Shown: positions 1-9,869 of the stretch, one piece after another
How the letters are laid out: each line of letters opens with the position of its first letter
How positions within the stretch are numbered: the first letter of the stretch is position 1
Assembly (NCBI RefSeq): GCF_000705555.1
Contig: NZ_JMQN01000021.1
Location: 124,001 to 188,000 of the forward strand
Source: Marinobacterium lacunae
Lineage (GTDB): Bacteria; Pseudomonadota; Gammaproteobacteria; Pseudomonadales; Balneatricaceae
Reading direction: 5' to 3'
Length of the DNA: 64,000 nucleotides
Translations under genes and position numbers: made by a program
Notes under the pieces: model-generated
Told to the model about the DNA's origin: nothing
The model's database searches: none
Seen by the model: only the letters and a program-made list of their open reading frames with translations

Positions 1-662
1 ATCTGCCGGCAATAGCGCTGGAATTACAGGCCCAGCTCAAGCAGATGCAACGTTTGGATTGGGTGATCGAGGAGTGTGCCGAGCAGCGCCGCGCGGTGAT
101 CGATACGGATCCGGATGGTTGGACCTACTATCAGCGCTTCAGTCAGGTGTGGAATATTTCCGACGTCAAGCGGGCGGCACTGCGTGATTTGACCGCCTGG
201 CGAGAACGGGCGGCGCGCTCACGTGATGTGCCGCGCAACCGGTTGTTGCGTAATCAGCACCTGCTCGCCATTATCGAGCGTTGGCCGACGACTGAGCAGG
301 GGCTTGCCCGAATCCCCGAAATGCGGCGTAAGGTAGTGCGGGAGGATGGGGATGCAATTCTCGCCTGTTTAGCCAATGCCGAGCGGTCGGCTGCGGAAAA
401 TCCGCCGGAGCCGATTCAGCGGCCACTGCATTATGCGTGGAACAAGCGTATTAAAGCGCTGAAGTCGATCGGCCGGGAGGTCGCGGCCGATCAGAATATC
501 GCGGTTGAGGTGTTGTTGCGCAAGCGTGATATCGATGCGTTGATTCAGAGTCGTAATGAACAGGGAGAGTATCAATTACCTCCGTCGCTCAGTGGTTGGC
601 GGCGGGCGTTGGTCGGTGATCGGCTTTTGCTGAAGCTGACCCAGTTTGAACAAGAGAACTGA
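1..662 (+). CDS. rnd: Ribonuclease D, C-terminal part (cut by window start)
   Basis: The frame is open from base 3 with no stop, so the gene starts outside the window; about 219 C-terminal residues are present of the roughly 375 usual for RNase D. The DEDD exonuclease core is mostly missing. What remains is the linker after the nuclease domain (RLDWVIEECAEQ) and the helical HRDC-type region. RNase D is a 3'-5' exoribonuclease that trims tRNA precursors and other structured RNAs. The identification rests on this C-terminal similarity and on the following genes ycgL and ycgN, which commonly sit next to rnd in gammaproteobacteria. The stop lies one base before the ycgL start, so the three genes are probably one transcript. 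Confidence 0.85.
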   Translation, partial: LPAIALELQAQLKQMQRLDWVIEECAEQRRAVIDTDPDGWTYYQRFSQVWNISDVKRAALRDLTAWRERAARSRDVPRNRLLRNQHLLAIIERWPTTEQGLARIPEMRRKVVREDGDAILACLANAERSAAENPPEPIQRPLHYAWNKRIKALKSIGREVAADQNIAVEVLLRKRDIDALIQSRNEQGEYQLPPSLSGWRRALVGDRLLLKLTQFEQEN

Positions 663-663
663 T

Positions 664-951
664 ATGAAAATCTGCAGTATTTATAAGAGTCCGCGTAAGG
701 ACGAGATGTACCTCTATGTCGACAAGCGCGATGCGCTCAAGCGCGTGCCCGAGTTGCTGCTGGAGATGTTTGGTGCGCCGGTGCATGTCATGGACATGCC
801 GATGAAGAGCGATCGCAAGCTGGCGCGAGTCGACACGGCCAAGGTGCTGGAAGGGATCGACGAGAAGGGATATTACCTGCAGATGCCGCCTCCGAAAGAG
901 GACTATATGCTGGATCTGCGTCGCGACCGTCCCGAGACAGGGGTGCGCTGA
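664..951 (+). CDS. ycgL: YcgL domain protein
   Basis: A 95-residue protein starting MKICSIYKSPRKDEMYLYVD, the typical opening of the YcgL family: small cytosolic alpha/beta proteins whose biochemical role is not settled. Length matches the family. The conserved features KSPRKDEMYLYV, the GAP/PVHVMDM stretch and the ending GYYLQMPPP are visible. The ATG at 664 was chosen over an upstream in-frame codon because it directly follows the rnd stop and gives the family length. ycgN starts three bases after its stop, consistent with an rnd-ycgL-ycgN operon. Confidence 0.9.
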   Translation: MKICSIYKSPRKDEMYLYVDKRDALKRVPELLLEMFGAPVHVMDMPMKSDRKLARVDTAKVLEGIDEKGYYLQMPPPKEDYMLDLRRDRPETGVR

Positions 952-953
952 GC

Positions 954-1391
954 GTGGCGCAGGAGGTGTTCTGGCGCCGTAAGACGCTGCAGGAGATGAC
1001 ATCCCAGGAGTGGGAGTCTCTGTGTGATGGCTGCGCGCTCTGCTGTCTTCACAAGGTAGAGGATGAAGATACCCAGGAGGTGTTTTACACCACTGTGTTG
1101 TGTCATCTGCTGGATCGGGATAACTGCAGCTGTACTGAGTATGAGCGGCGCTGTCAGCTCGTGCCGGACTGTGTGAAACTAAAGCCCGAGGATGTGGAGG
1201 CCTTCCACTGGTTACCGCCAACCTGCGCCTACCGGCTGGTACATGAAGGTAAAGAGTTGCCAGAGTGGCACCCGTTGCTGACAGGGGATGCCAAGAGTGT
1301 GATTAAGGCCGGTGCCTCGGTGCTAAGTTACTATGAGGTATTGGATAACGAGATTCATGAAGAGGAGCTGATCAACTTCGTGATCGATTGA
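954..1391 (+). CDS. ycgN: YcgN/UPF0260 family cysteine-cluster protein
   Basis: A 145-residue protein with a GTG start directly downstream of ycgL. The cysteine pattern CDGCALCC near residue 25, followed by further cysteines (CHLLDRDNCSCTEYERRC), is the signature of the YkgJ/UPF0260 CxxCxxCC group, thought to bind zinc or an iron-sulfur cluster. Function is unknown. It ends the rnd-ycgL-ycgN transcript: a strong hairpin terminator lies about 65 bases beyond its stop. Confidence 0.88.
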   Translation: MAQEVFWRRKTLQEMTSQEWESLCDGCALCCLHKVEDEDTQEVFYTTVLCHLLDRDNCSCTEYERRCQLVPDCVKLKPEDVEAFHWLPPTCAYRLVHEGKELPEWHPLLTGDAKSVIKAGASVLSYYEVLDNEIHEEELINFVID

Positions 1392-1456
1392 CTCCCGGGT
1401 GTGTGAGGTTCTCCAGCATCCATGTTCTTCGTGGTATAGCGTTTTGTTCAGTACAT

Positions 1457-1486
1457 AAAAAAAGAGCGCCTAAGCGCTCTTTTTTA
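1457..1486. terminator. Bidirectional intrinsic terminator between ycgN and rpsA
   Basis: The stem AAAAAAAGAGCGC/GCGCTCTTTTTTT with a 4-base loop is flanked by A and T runs, so it can terminate both the ycgN transcript (plus) and the converging rpsA transcript (minus). Confidence 0.9.
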
Positions 1487-1502
1487 TTGCCTGATGAAAG
1501 AC

Positions 1503-3185
1503 TTAGTCTTTCTGGCTAGCCATCTGCTGCTTGATCAGGTCACCGATAGTGGTCGGACCGGCCACTTCAACTTCCTGGTTGCGAACAGCGTTCAGAGCTT
1601 CTTTCTCTTCAGCCTGGTCTTTAGCTTTGATTGACAGGTTGATCGCGCGGTTGCGACGGTCAACACCGGTGATCTTGGCTTCAACCATTTCGCCTACAGA
1701 CAGAACGGTGCTTGCATCTTCAACGCGCTCAGAAGAGATCTCGGATACCTTCAGGATACCTTCGATACCTTCGCCCAGATCGATGATAGCCGCTTTGGCA
1801 TCAACGCTCTTGACCGGAGCGGTTACGATAGTGCCTTTCTGGTTGGTTGCCAGGTACTCGCTGAACGGATCGCTTGCCAGCTGCTTGACGCCCAGAGAGA
1901 TGCGCTCTTTCTCTGCGTCGATAGACAGGATAACCGCTTCAACTTCGTCACCTTTCTTGAACTGACGCAGAGCGGCTTCGCCGTCGGTGTCCCAAGAGAT
2001 GTCGGACATGTGAACCAGACCGTCGAGGTCGTTATCCAGACCAACGAAGATACCGAAGTCGGTGATGGTCTTGATGGTGCCGCTGACACGGTCGCCGGCA
2101 GCGTACTGCTCGGAGAAGCCAACCCACGGGTTCTGAGTGCACTGCTTGATACCCAGAGAGATGCGGCGACGCTCTTCGTCGACGTCCAGGATCATCACTT
2201 CTACCTCGTCGCCGATCTGAACGATCTTGGACGGGTGGATGTTTTTGTTGGTCCAGGACATTTCGGATACGTGAACCAGACCTTCAACGCCATCTTCGAT
2301 AGAAGCGAAGCAGCCGTAGTCAGTCAGGTTGGTAACGCGTGCAGCAACCTTGGCACCAGCCGGGTAGCGAGCCTTGATGTCATCCCACGGATCGGAAGAC
2401 AGCTGCTTCAGACCCAGAGAGATGCGGCCGCTGTCTTTGTCGAACTTGATGATTTTGACGGTGATCTCGTCGCCCGGAGTCAGCATTTCGCTCGGGTGAG
2501 AGATACGCTTCCACGCCATGTCGGTGATGTGCAGCAGGCCGTCTACGCCGCCCAGGTCAATGAACGCACCGTAGTTGGTGAGGTTCTTGACGTAACCCTT
2601 GGCAACCTGACCCTCTTCCAGGGTAGCGAGCAGTTCATCACGCTGAGCGCTGTTAGCTTCCTGCAGCACGGCGCGGCGGGAAACAACGATGTTGTTGCGC
2701 TTGGGATCCAGCTTGATCAGCTTGAACTCCAGCTCTTTGCCTTCCAGGTGATCAACGTCGCGAATCGGACGAACGTCAACCAGAGAGCCCGGCAGGAAGC
2801 CCTGGATGTTGTTGATGCTGACAGTGAAGCCGCCTTTGACCTTGCCAGAGATGAAACCCTTGACAGTCTCTTCAGCTTCAAACTTAGTCTGCAGAATCTC
2901 CCATGCTTCAGCACGCTTGGCTTTCTCACGGGACAGGCGGGTTTCACCGAAGCCATCTTCGACTGCTTCCAGCGCTACCTTGACGGTATCGCCGATAGCG
3001 ATTTCGAGTTCGTTGGCATCGTTGACGAACTGTGAACGGGGGATAACGGCTTCAGACTTGAGGCCAGCGTTCACGGTAACCCAGTCGCTGTCGATATCGA
3101 CAACTTCACCCATAACCAGGGTGCCCGGAGTCATCGCTACGTTTTGGAGGGATTCTTCAAACAGTTCAGCAAAGCTTTCGCTCAT
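1503..3185 (-). CDS. rpsA: 30S ribosomal protein S1
   Basis: A 560-residue protein starting [13 protein letters not shown], the standard gammaproteobacterial S1 length. Six S1/OB-fold repeats can be followed. The last four show the classical signature of glycine-rich strands plus GLVHxSE/DISW and ERISLGxKQ, for example [23 protein letters not shown] and [12 protein letters not shown]1 binds the 5' parts of mRNAs and delivers them to the 30S subunit. The gene is alone on its transcript: a terminator follows and a 196-base gap precedes it. In most relatives rpsA lies between cmk and ihfB; neither is here, and the 5' neighbour is a coiled-coil membrane protein gene. Confidence 0.97.
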   Translation of the reverse strand: MSESFAELFEESLQNVAMTPGTLVMGEVVDIDSDWVTVNAGLKSEAVIPRSQFVNDANELEIAIGDTVKVALEAVEDGFGETRLSREKAKRAEAWEILQTKFEAEETVKGFISGKVKGGFTVSINNIQGFLPGSLVDVRPIRDVDHLEGKELEFKLIKLDPKRNNIVVSRRAVLQEANSAQRDELLATLEEGQVAKGYVKNLTNYGAFIDLGGVDGLLHITDMAWKRISHPSEMLTPGDEITVKIIKFDKDSGRISLGLKQLSSDPWDDIKARYPAGAKVAARVTNLTDYGCFASIEDGVEGLVHVSEMSWTNKNIHPSKIVQIGDEVEVMILDVDEERRRISLGIKQCTQNPWVGFSEQYAAGDRVSGTIKTITDFGIFVGLDNDLDGLVHMSDISWDTDGEAALRQFKKGDEVEAVILSIDAEKERISLGVKQLASDPFSEYLATNQKGTIVTAPVKSVDAKAAIIDLGEGIEGILKVSEISSERVEDASTVLSVGEMVEAKITGVDRRNRAINLSIKAKDQAEEKEALNAVRNQEVEVAGPTTIGDLIKQQMASQKD

Positions 3186-3340
3186 GAAAATGTCCTATGC
3201 TTTGTGCCGCTTCAGCCGAATAAGGGCTTGGCAGCTATCCAGCCTGTATCGTCAGCTATACAGGGTCGGTTATCGATAACACCCGCCATACCACCGCGCT
3301 GACGTAGGGAGTATGCAAGTGATAAAGTGGCGAAATTATA
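3186..3340 (-). promoter_or_regulatory. Probable rpsA promoter and leader
   Basis: Read on the minus strand, a perfect TATAAT lies at 3340-3335. No good -35 hexamer is seen. About 150 bases of leader follow, containing a hairpin with arms CTGTAT/ATACAG (3243-3264). S1 is known to repress its own translation through structured leader RNA in enterobacteria; a similar role here is inference. Confidence 0.45.
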
Positions 3341-3381
3341 CAGATGTAGCGACTGGATTGACAGCAAACATGGATGAAAAA

Positions 3382-4170
3382 TCATCCATCCTGGGCTGTA
3401 AGGGTGGCGTTGAGCTTTTCCCGAAGAGGAGACTGGCAGGGCGGGAGCACTTTGTTGAGGTCTTCACGCAGTGCTGCCGAAAGGCGTGTGCTTTCAGGCT
3501 TCTCCAGCCAACGCGCGATGCTGCGTACCTCGTCAGCCGAGTTAGCGGCGATTTCGACAGCGTTGCCGATGCAGAACGCGTAGTTGAGAAGGTCATGCTC
3601 GACCAGCTGTTTGCGGGTGTTCTGGTCGATCAGCATACGGTGCGCTTCGATAAACCGGTGGTATTCACGCAATGCCGCGTCTGACATCATCTTGATCCAA
3701 AAATCGGTAAAACGCTGGGCCTCAGGCAATTCTCGCAAACCTGACTCGATCTCCCGACGGGTGCGTGCAAGCTCCTGCTCGAGGGTTTCTGGCGCAAACT
3801 GCTCATTTACCTCTTTGTAGTGTTCCAGACTGTCGACCTGCTGCTGGAGTTGGTCCACCTGCTGCTGAAGGTCGGCGTTTTCCTGCAGGAGTCTTTCTTT
3901 GTCCTTGATCAGACCGTGAATCACCTTTTCGACGGGGGTCAGATTCTCCTCCGAGAAGGTGGCGGGCAGTTGCTTCTGGCCCAACACACCGACCGATTCC
4001 GTATAGGGGTTGGTCGGCATAATCTCAAAGCCGAATTTTTGCAGGACATCGCGGTTTTCATCGTGCTGGGCCTGAAGCGCCTGCCAGCCGAAATAGCCGC
4101 CTGTGCCCAGTACAATCAGTACAATGGGCATAACGACGAGTGCAATCAGTAACGGCTTTTGGCGCTTCAT
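3382..4170 (-). CDS. Uncharacterised single-pass membrane protein with coiled coil
   Basis: 262 residues. An N-terminal membrane helix (about residues 7-30, LLIALVVMPIVLIVLGTGG) is followed by a linker. A strong coiled coil spans about residues 90-125 (LLQENADLQQQVDQLQQQVD), then comes a helical C-terminal domain with a single cysteine near CQSPLREKL. I do not recognise a family. The topology suggests an inner-membrane anchor with a periplasmic rod and domain. It begins 10 bases after the prc stop and reads the same way, so co-transcription with the Prc protease is likely, and a role in the envelope is plausible but unproven. Confidence 0.7.
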   Translation of the reverse strand: MKRQKPLLIALVVMPIVLIVLGTGGYFGWQALQAQHDENRDVLQKFGFEIMPTNPYTESVGVLGQKQLPATFSEENLTPVEKVIHGLIKDKERLLQENADLQQQVDQLQQQVDSLEHYKEVNEQFAPETLEQELARTRREIESGLRELPEAQRFTDFWIKMMSDAALREYHRFIEAHRMLIDQNTRKQLVEHDLLNYAFCIGNAVEIAANSADEVRSIARWLEKPESTRLSAALREDLNKVLPPCQSPLREKLNATLTAQDG

Positions 4171-4180
4171 ACAGGGTCTG

Positions 4181-6262
4181 TCAACGTTCCAGTCGGCTCT
4201 GGGCCGTGGCTTGAGGCTTCTCGAGCGCGATCATGTCGAGCATGATATGGGCGCTCTCGTTAAGCAGTGCTTCCGCTTCTGGATTGATAGGGCGACCCTG
4301 ATCATCTTTGGGCAATGAGTCTTCGAGTTCGGTAAGTGAGTCCACGGTACTCATCCCCTTAGCCTCACGGCGTCGATTTTCGCTGTTCAGCAGCCAGTCT
4401 TCGGCTTTTTCCCGTTCTTCTTTCAGTGTGTTCTCGTTCAGAGAAACGCGGCTGCTTCTTTTTTCCTTCAGGTGTTCAATCTGCTCGTTCATGAACAGGA
4501 AATCCGGGTCGCTGTCTGTGCGCTGGTGATGCAGTTGATTCAGCGTCGGCAGCAACTCGTTCAGCGACGGGAAGCGGCCGTACCGCACCGGACGCACTTT
4601 GTCCCAGGGCAGGGCTGAATCCAGAGAACTTTCGCCGATCTCTTTTTCGTCATACAGGGTCGGGAACTGGATATCCGGGTTGACCCCTTTATGCTGAGTG
4701 CTCTCACCTGAGATGCGGTAGAACTTGGAGTGGGTCATCTTGATCTGCCCGTGGTCGATCTCCTGCACAACCTGTACGGTACCCTTGCCAAAGGTGCGGC
4801 TGCCCACAACCAGACCACGCTGGTAATCCTGTATTGCGCCAGCAAAAATCTCCGATGCCGAGGCACTGAGGCGGTTGACGATAACGGTCATCGGTCCGTT
4901 CCAGGCTACCTCCGGGTTGAAGTCGCCGAGGATATCGATGCGGCCGTCCGGGTCGCGGATCTGCACGGTCGGGCCACGGCTGATAAACAGGCCGACCAAC
5001 TCGTTGGCTTCACGTAGAGAGCCGCCGCCATTGTCGCGCAGGTCGATGATCAGGCCCTCGACCTGCTGACGCTTCAGTTCATCGATAAGGGCGCGAACGT
5101 CGCGAGTGGTGCTTTTATAGTTGGGGTCACCGCTTTGCAGGGCCTGGAAGTCGATATAGAACGCGGGGATGCTGATCACGCCTATCTTGTGTGATTTGCC
5201 ATCCTGCTGGACGTCGATGACACGGCTTTTTGCAGACTGCTCCTCAAGCTTGACCTTTGAGCGTACCAGGCGCACGGTCTTGCGCATGGTCTGGTCGGCC
5301 GCATCCGAGGGGATAATCTGCAGGCGCACGACCGTATCCTTGGGGCCGCGGATTAGCTGAACCACATCATCCAGTCGCCAGCCCACCACATCTTCGAATT
5401 CGCCATCGTCGCCTTGGGCAACGCCGACAATCAGATCGGCAGGCTTGAGCTGGCCGCTCTTCTCTGCAGGACCTGCCGGCACAAGGCTGACAATCTTGGT
5501 CATCTCATCCTGGCTTTGCAGCACGGCCCCGATGCCCTCCAGCGAGAGGCTCATGTTGATGCGGAAGCTTTCGGCGCTCACTGGCGAGAAGTACTGGGTG
5601 TGAGGGTCAAACTCGGCCGTCAGTGAGTTGACGTAGGTCTGGAATACATCCTCGCTCTTGGCCTGTTCGGCGCGCTGCTTTTGGGAGCGATAGCGCTTGA
5701 GCAGAATTTCGCGGGCCTCGTCGACGGTTTTATCGGCCAATTTGAGGCTCAACAGCGCGTTCTTGATCCGGCGACGCCAGAGGTCGTTCATGGCGGATGG
5801 CGAGTCGATCCACGGTGCCTCTTTTCGATCCAGATCAATGGACTCATCCAGTGTGAAATCGTATGTGACGCTATCATCTTCCAGACGGCCGATGATGTAG
5901 TTCAGCCGCTCCAGATTACGCTGTTCGAAACGGTTGAAAATAGCGTAGGCCGCACTGAGATCACCGTTTTTAATCTGATCGTCAAGCGTAGTGCGCCAGG
6001 CTTCGAATTCGGCAATATCCGATGCGAAAAAATAGCTGCGGCTAGGGTCGAGCGCGGCCAGATAACGATCCAGCAAGGCGCTGGAGAGGTCATCATTTAT
6101 GCTGATTCTGTTGTAGTGCCCTCTTTGCAACGTATCGACAACCTCAAGCAGTGTCTGCTTGTAAACAGGTTCCGGGTCCAGTCGTGCTTGTGCGGGTAGA
6201 GAGATGACGAGCGCGAAGAGCAACGCCGGGAAGAGGGTGAAGAGCTTAAAACGATGTGTCAT
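4181..6262 (-). CDS. prc: Tail-specific periplasmic protease Prc
   Basis: S41-family C-terminal processing protease, 693 residues from the chosen ATG. It begins with a clear signal peptide (MTHRFKLFTLFPALLFALVI...AQA). A TTG nine codons upstream would put charged residues before the signal and was rejected. Order of domains: N-terminal helical region, PDZ domain (GIGAVLQSQDEMTKIVSLVP), S41 catalytic domain, C-terminal DUF3340-like helical region. The catalytic dyad is visible as Ser in SASASEIFAGA (about residue 468) and Lys in FGKGT (about 493), exactly 25 residues apart as in E. coli Prc (Ser452, Lys477). Prc degrades misfolded or tagged periplasmic proteins and lipoprotein or peptidoglycan-enzyme substrates. 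Confidence 0.95.
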   Translation of the reverse strand: MTHRFKLFTLFPALLFALVISLPAQARLDPEPVYKQTLLEVVDTLQRGHYNRISINDDLSSALLDRYLAALDPSRSYFFASDIAEFEAWRTTLDDQIKNGDLSAAYAIFNRFEQRNLERLNYIIGRLEDDSVTYDFTLDESIDLDRKEAPWIDSPSAMNDLWRRRIKNALLSLKLADKTVDEAREILLKRYRSQKQRAEQAKSEDVFQTYVNSLTAEFDPHTQYFSPVSAESFRINMSLSLEGIGAVLQSQDEMTKIVSLVPAGPAEKSGQLKPADLIVGVAQGDDGEFEDVVGWRLDDVVQLIRGPKDTVVRLQIIPSDAADQTMRKTVRLVRSKVKLEEQSAKSRVIDVQQDGKSHKIGVISIPAFYIDFQALQSGDPNYKSTTRDVRALIDELKRQQVEGLIIDLRDNGGGSLREANELVGLFISRGPTVQIRDPDGRIDILGDFNPEVAWNGPMTVIVNRLSASASEIFAGAIQDYQRGLVVGSRTFGKGTVQVVQEIDHGQIKMTHSKFYRISGESTQHKGVNPDIQFPTLYDEKEIGESSLDSALPWDKVRPVRYGRFPSLNELLPTLNQLHHQRTDSDPDFLFMNEQIEHLKEKRSSRVSLNENTLKEEREKAEDWLLNSENRRREAKGMSTVDSLTELEDSLPKDDQGRPINPEAEALLNESAHIMLDMIALEKPQATAQSRLER

Positions 6263-6427
6263 CGCGAGGAGAGGCTCCAGATCGTTCAATGTGATAACTC
6301 AGACACGCATGGCGTGGGTCGAGTTCCGCCCAACGGCCGCATAAATGGCGAGGGGCAGGCTTCCGAGTGTAGTCAGCCCGGGAACTAATGTAAAATCATC
6401 ACTCTTTGGTCGTTTCAAGGGGTTGGG

Positions 6428-6988
6428 ATGAAACTGCTTAGTCGCAGGAGTCTGCTTGGTATCGCGCTGGCATTTGGTCCGCTGGTGTTGCTTGTTGGGT
6501 GTGGTGAAGATCCGGAGGAAGCGCGTTTTCGACAGGAGCTGGTCGACAAGGCGCTGAACGATGAAACCCGCCGTGCCGGTGATGCTTTTCTTGCCGAAAA
6601 TGCCAAGCAGCCGGGCGTCGTCGTCAAACCCTCAGGCTTGCAGTACAAGGTGATGCGTGAGGGAAGCGGGGCGAAGCCGGGACCGAAGGATGTTGTGGTT
6701 GTTCATTACGAGGGGACCCGCATCGACGGTGAAGTGTTTGATAGCTCTTACGAGCGAGGAAAGCCCGCGCGCTTCCCGTTGAACCAGGTGATTCGCGGTT
6801 GGAGCGAGGGTCTTATGGACATGCGGGCCGGCGGTGAGCGTATGCTCTATCTGCCAGCCGATCTGGCCTATGGCGCTCGCAGCCCCTCACATCTGATTCC
6901 GGCCAACTCGGCACTGATATTCAAAGTGGAACTGCTCGATGTAGAGCAGGAGGGCAGTTCCGAGCAGCGGCCTGCTTCAGGGGAGTAA
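6428..6988 (+). CDS. FKBP-type peptidyl-prolyl isomerase, lipoprotein
   Basis: 186 residues. The N-terminus carries a lipoprotein signal with lipobox LVGC (Cys about residue 25), followed by a short helical FKBP-N-type segment and an FKBP domain (about 65-172). The domain has the family motifs [19 protein letters not shown], the GWSEGL loop and [18 protein letters not shown]. It should be a membrane-anchored folding helper in the periplasm, of the FkpA/Mip/FklB class. It diverges from prc across a 165-base region, and apeB follows after 4 bases. Confidence 0.9.
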   Translation: MKLLSRRSLLGIALAFGPLVLLVGCGEDPEEARFRQELVDKALNDETRRAGDAFLAENAKQPGVVVKPSGLQYKVMREGSGAKPGPKDVVVVHYEGTRIDGEVFDSSYERGKPARFPLNQVIRGWSEGLMDMRAGGERMLYLPADLAYGARSPSHLIPANSALIFKVELLDVEQEGSSEQRPASGE

Positions 6989-6992
6989 CGCG

Positions 6993-8282
6993 ATGGCGCA
7001 GAGTGAATTCAACCGTCAGCTTATCGAGTTTCTCGATGCATCTCCGACTCCCTGGCATGCCGTTGTGTCATTGGCTGAACGTTTGTCCAGTGCGGGTTTC
7101 TCCGAGTTAAAAGAGAGCGGTGAATGGACGCTGGAGCCCGGGCGCGGCTACTTCATATGTCGCAACGGGTCGTCGATTATCGCCTGGCGGCAGCCCATGG
7201 CGGCCGATCTTGCGGCCAACGGCTGGCGTTTGATCGGCGCTCACACGGACTCCCCCTGTCTGAGGGTAAAGCCTCAGCCGGAGCTGCACCGAAAGGGCTA
7301 CTTCCAGTTGGGGATCGAGGTCTATGGTGGTGCGTTGCTGAACCCTTGGTTTGATCGGGATTTGTCACTGGCAGGGCGTGTCAGCTGGCGCGATGAGGCG
7401 GGACAGCTGCACAACTCGCTGATCGATTTTGAACGCCCCGTCGCCATCATCCCCAGTCTTGCGATTCACCTTGATCGCGAAGCCAACTCAAGCCGCAACA
7501 TCAATGCCCAGACCTATCTGCCGGCGCTGATCGGCCAGGGCAAGCAGAAGCCAGATTTTCGCGAGCTGCTGCGCGAGCATATGCTCAACACAGGTACTGA
7601 AGGTGTCGCCAGAGTGCTCGATTACGAACTCTGCTTCTATGACACCCAGGGGGCTGCGGAGATTGGTCTTAATCGCGAGTTTATTGCATCTGCCAGGCTG
7701 GATAACCTGCTGAGCTGTTTTATCGGCTTGAAGTCACTAATGGACGCCGATGCAGGACCGGGGCAGGTACTGGTGTGCAACGACCACGAAGAGGTCGGCA
7801 GCATGAGTGCCTCCGGCGCTCAGGGACCGATGCTGAAACAGTGGCTTGAGCGCATCATGCCCGATGTTCATGCCCGCAACCGAGCGTTGGCAAACTCGAT
7901 GTTGATCTCGGCTGACAATGCGCACGGTGTACACCCGAACTTCTCCGAAAAGCATGACGATAATCACGGTCCTTTGCTCAATGCAGGCCCTGTGATCAAG
8001 ATCAACGCGAACCAGCGCTATGCCAGTAATAGCGAGACCAGCGCGCTTTTCCGGCATTTGGCGGAGGAGCAGGGGGTCGCTGTTCAAAGTTTCGTCGTGC
8101 GCTCCGATATGGCGTGCGGTAGCACAATCGGTCCGATAACGGCCGCCGAGCTTGGTGTCAAAACCTTGGATATCGGTGTGCCGCAGTTTGCAATGCATTC
8201 GATTCGGGAGCTGGCCGGTAGTCAGGACGCCGAGTCTCTGTACCGGGTTCTGGTGCCTTTTCTGGAGCTCAAGGAGATCTGA
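6993..8282 (+). CDS. apeB: M18 family aminopeptidase
   Basis: 429 residues, the usual length of the bacterial M18 (aspartyl aminopeptidase-like) enzymes. Metal-ligand motifs are visible: [13 protein letters not shown] (first His and Asp), DHEEVGS (Glu pair), [11 protein letters not shown], and the C-terminal FAMHSIRE (final His). The enzyme removes N-terminal residues from peptides using a di-zinc centre and forms a tetrahedral dodecamer. The start has a good AGGGGAG site 9 bases upstream. It follows the FKBP gene so closely that they are probably co-transcribed. Confidence 0.95.
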   Translation: MAQSEFNRQLIEFLDASPTPWHAVVSLAERLSSAGFSELKESGEWTLEPGRGYFICRNGSSIIAWRQPMAADLAANGWRLIGAHTDSPCLRVKPQPELHRKGYFQLGIEVYGGALLNPWFDRDLSLAGRVSWRDEAGQLHNSLIDFERPVAIIPSLAIHLDREANSSRNINAQTYLPALIGQGKQKPDFRELLREHMLNTGTEGVARVLDYELCFYDTQGAAEIGLNREFIASARLDNLLSCFIGLKSLMDADAGPGQVLVCNDHEEVGSMSASGAQGPMLKQWLERIMPDVHARNRALANSMLISADNAHGVHPNFSEKHDDNHGPLLNAGPVIKINANQRYASNSETSALFRHLAEEQGVAVQSFVVRSDMACGSTIGPITAAELGVKTLDIGVPQFAMHSIRELAGSQDAESLYRVLVPFLELKEI

Positions 8283-8379
8283 ACCGAGGGTGTATCTTGA
8301 TAGCGCTTCCCGCGCTGGATCAGTTGAGAACTGGCAATGATGTGCCATCCTGAATGCAAAGGTTTTTTCAGGTGGTTCC

Positions 8380-9867
8380 ATGGGAAGAGCTATCGACGAT
8401 GCCGATTACTCGGCCAGATCCATCCGTCAATTCCAACAGCGACTCAATGACGATCTGGATGCACTCGCCGCTGTATTGAAGCGCCCGGGGTTTGGCCGGG
8501 GGGCGGGTAGCTTTGGTGCTGAGCTTGAGCTCTATATCGTCAACCCCCAAGGCCGTCCGGTTGGGCGCAATTTTGAGATTCAGGAGAGGGCGGGCGACCC
8601 ACAGGTCACTCTTGAGCTCAACCGCTATAACCTCGAATACAACCTCAAGCCCGTGCCAATCAAGGGTTGCCCGTTTTCGGCGACCGAGCTGCAGATCAGT
8701 GAGGCGATTGAGCGTTTGAGTCTGGCCGCTGACGAGTTTGGCGCACAAGTGGTGCCGATCGGTATTCTGCCGACACTCAAGCGGCGCGATTTCGGTCCCC
8801 GCAACATGACCGATCTCAAGCGCTATCACTGCCTGACGCAGCGTTTGGCCAATCTCAGAGGGAAGCTTTTTTCCATCAAGATTAACGGCGAAGAGCCGGT
8901 GGAGTTGCGCTCACGCGATCTGACGCTGGAGGGCGCCAATACCTCGTTGCAGCTTCATTATCGCGTATCGCCCAGCGCCTATGCGCGCACATTCAATGCC
9001 GTGCAGATGGCGACGCCTCTGGTGTTAGGCGTCGCCTGCAACTCGCCGTTCATGATTGGTCGCCGGTTATGGCATGAGACGCGTATTCCCCTGTTCAAGC
9101 ATGCCATCGATGGTTACACCCGCGATCTGCGCGATGCGCACCTTCCATCCCGTGTCGATTTCGGTAACGGATGGGTCAGAGAAGGGGTATACGAACTCTT
9201 TGCTGAAAATGTTTACCTGCATCCTCCCTTGTTACCGATCTGCAGCGATGAGCAGCCCGACAAGTTAGTCGAGGCCGGAGACGTACCGGAACTGTTTGAG
9301 CTGCAACTGCATCAGGGCACGGTCTGGCCGTGGAATCGCGCTATCTACGATTCCAGTGGAAAAGGGCATCTGCGAATCGAGCTCAGAGCCCTGCCGGCAG
9401 GTCCAACAGCGTGTGACATGATGGCCAATGCCGCGCTGCTGATCGGGCTGACTGAGGGGCTCGCGCCCCAGATGGAGCGTTTGATTCCCGCCATGCCCTA
9501 TCAAACGCTGGTGTATAACTTTTATCGTGCGGCGCAGCAGGGGATGGGAGCTAAGCTGTTGTGGCCAGCTGAGCGCGGCGGCGGTTTTGAGGAGCTGACG
9601 CCGGTGGAGCTGGTCAGGCGGATGTTGCCGCTGGCGGAAGAGGGGTTGGCCGCTATCGGTATCGAGCCGAAAGAGCGCAAACACTATCTTGGCTTGATCG
9701 CCAGACGTCTGGACGCCGGTGTGAGCGGCGCGAGCTGGCAGCTGCGTCAGTTCCAGCGTTTGCATCGTAACCAGGCCCGGCACTTGGCACTGGGGCAGAT
9801 GATGCGGGAGTATATGGCGAACAGTCGGCAAAACCTGCCGATAGCGGACTGGAAGGATATAGGGTAA
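8380..9867 (+). CDS. GCS2-family glutamate-cysteine-ligase-like protein
   Basis: 495 residues. The N-terminal half carries the GCS2/YbdK-type ATP-dependent carboxylate-amine ligase signature: GAELELYIVNPQG, then HYRVSPSAYARTFNAVQ and a late active-site stretch RIELRALPAGPTACDM. The family joins a carboxylate to an amine with ATP; glutamate-cysteine ligase activity is known for some members only. The next gene, a succinylglutamate-desuccinylase/aspartoacylase homologue, starts 2 bases downstream, so an amide-forming ligase is paired with an amide hydrolase. The substrate cannot be told from sequence, so I give no gene symbol. Confidence 0.82.
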   Translation: MGRAIDDADYSARSIRQFQQRLNDDLDALAAVLKRPGFGRGAGSFGAELELYIVNPQGRPVGRNFEIQERAGDPQVTLELNRYNLEYNLKPVPIKGCPFSATELQISEAIERLSLAADEFGAQVVPIGILPTLKRRDFGPRNMTDLKRYHCLTQRLANLRGKLFSIKINGEEPVELRSRDLTLEGANTSLQLHYRVSPSAYARTFNAVQMATPLVLGVACNSPFMIGRRLWHETRIPLFKHAIDGYTRDLRDAHLPSRVDFGNGWVREGVYELFAENVYLHPPLLPICSDEQPDKLVEAGDVPELFELQLHQGTVWPWNRAIYDSSGKGHLRIELRALPAGPTACDMMANAALLIGLTEGLAPQMERLIPAMPYQTLVYNFYRAAQQGMGAKLLWPAERGGGFEELTPVELVRRMLPLAEEGLAAIGIEPKERKHYLGLIARRLDAGVSGASWQLRQFQRLHRNQARHLALGQMMREYMANSRQNLPIADWKDIG

Positions 9868-9869
9868 CG

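Noticed and set aside
2010-3035. 341-residue open frame on the plus strand inside rpsA
   Set aside because: Antisense shadow of S1; no recognisable domain.
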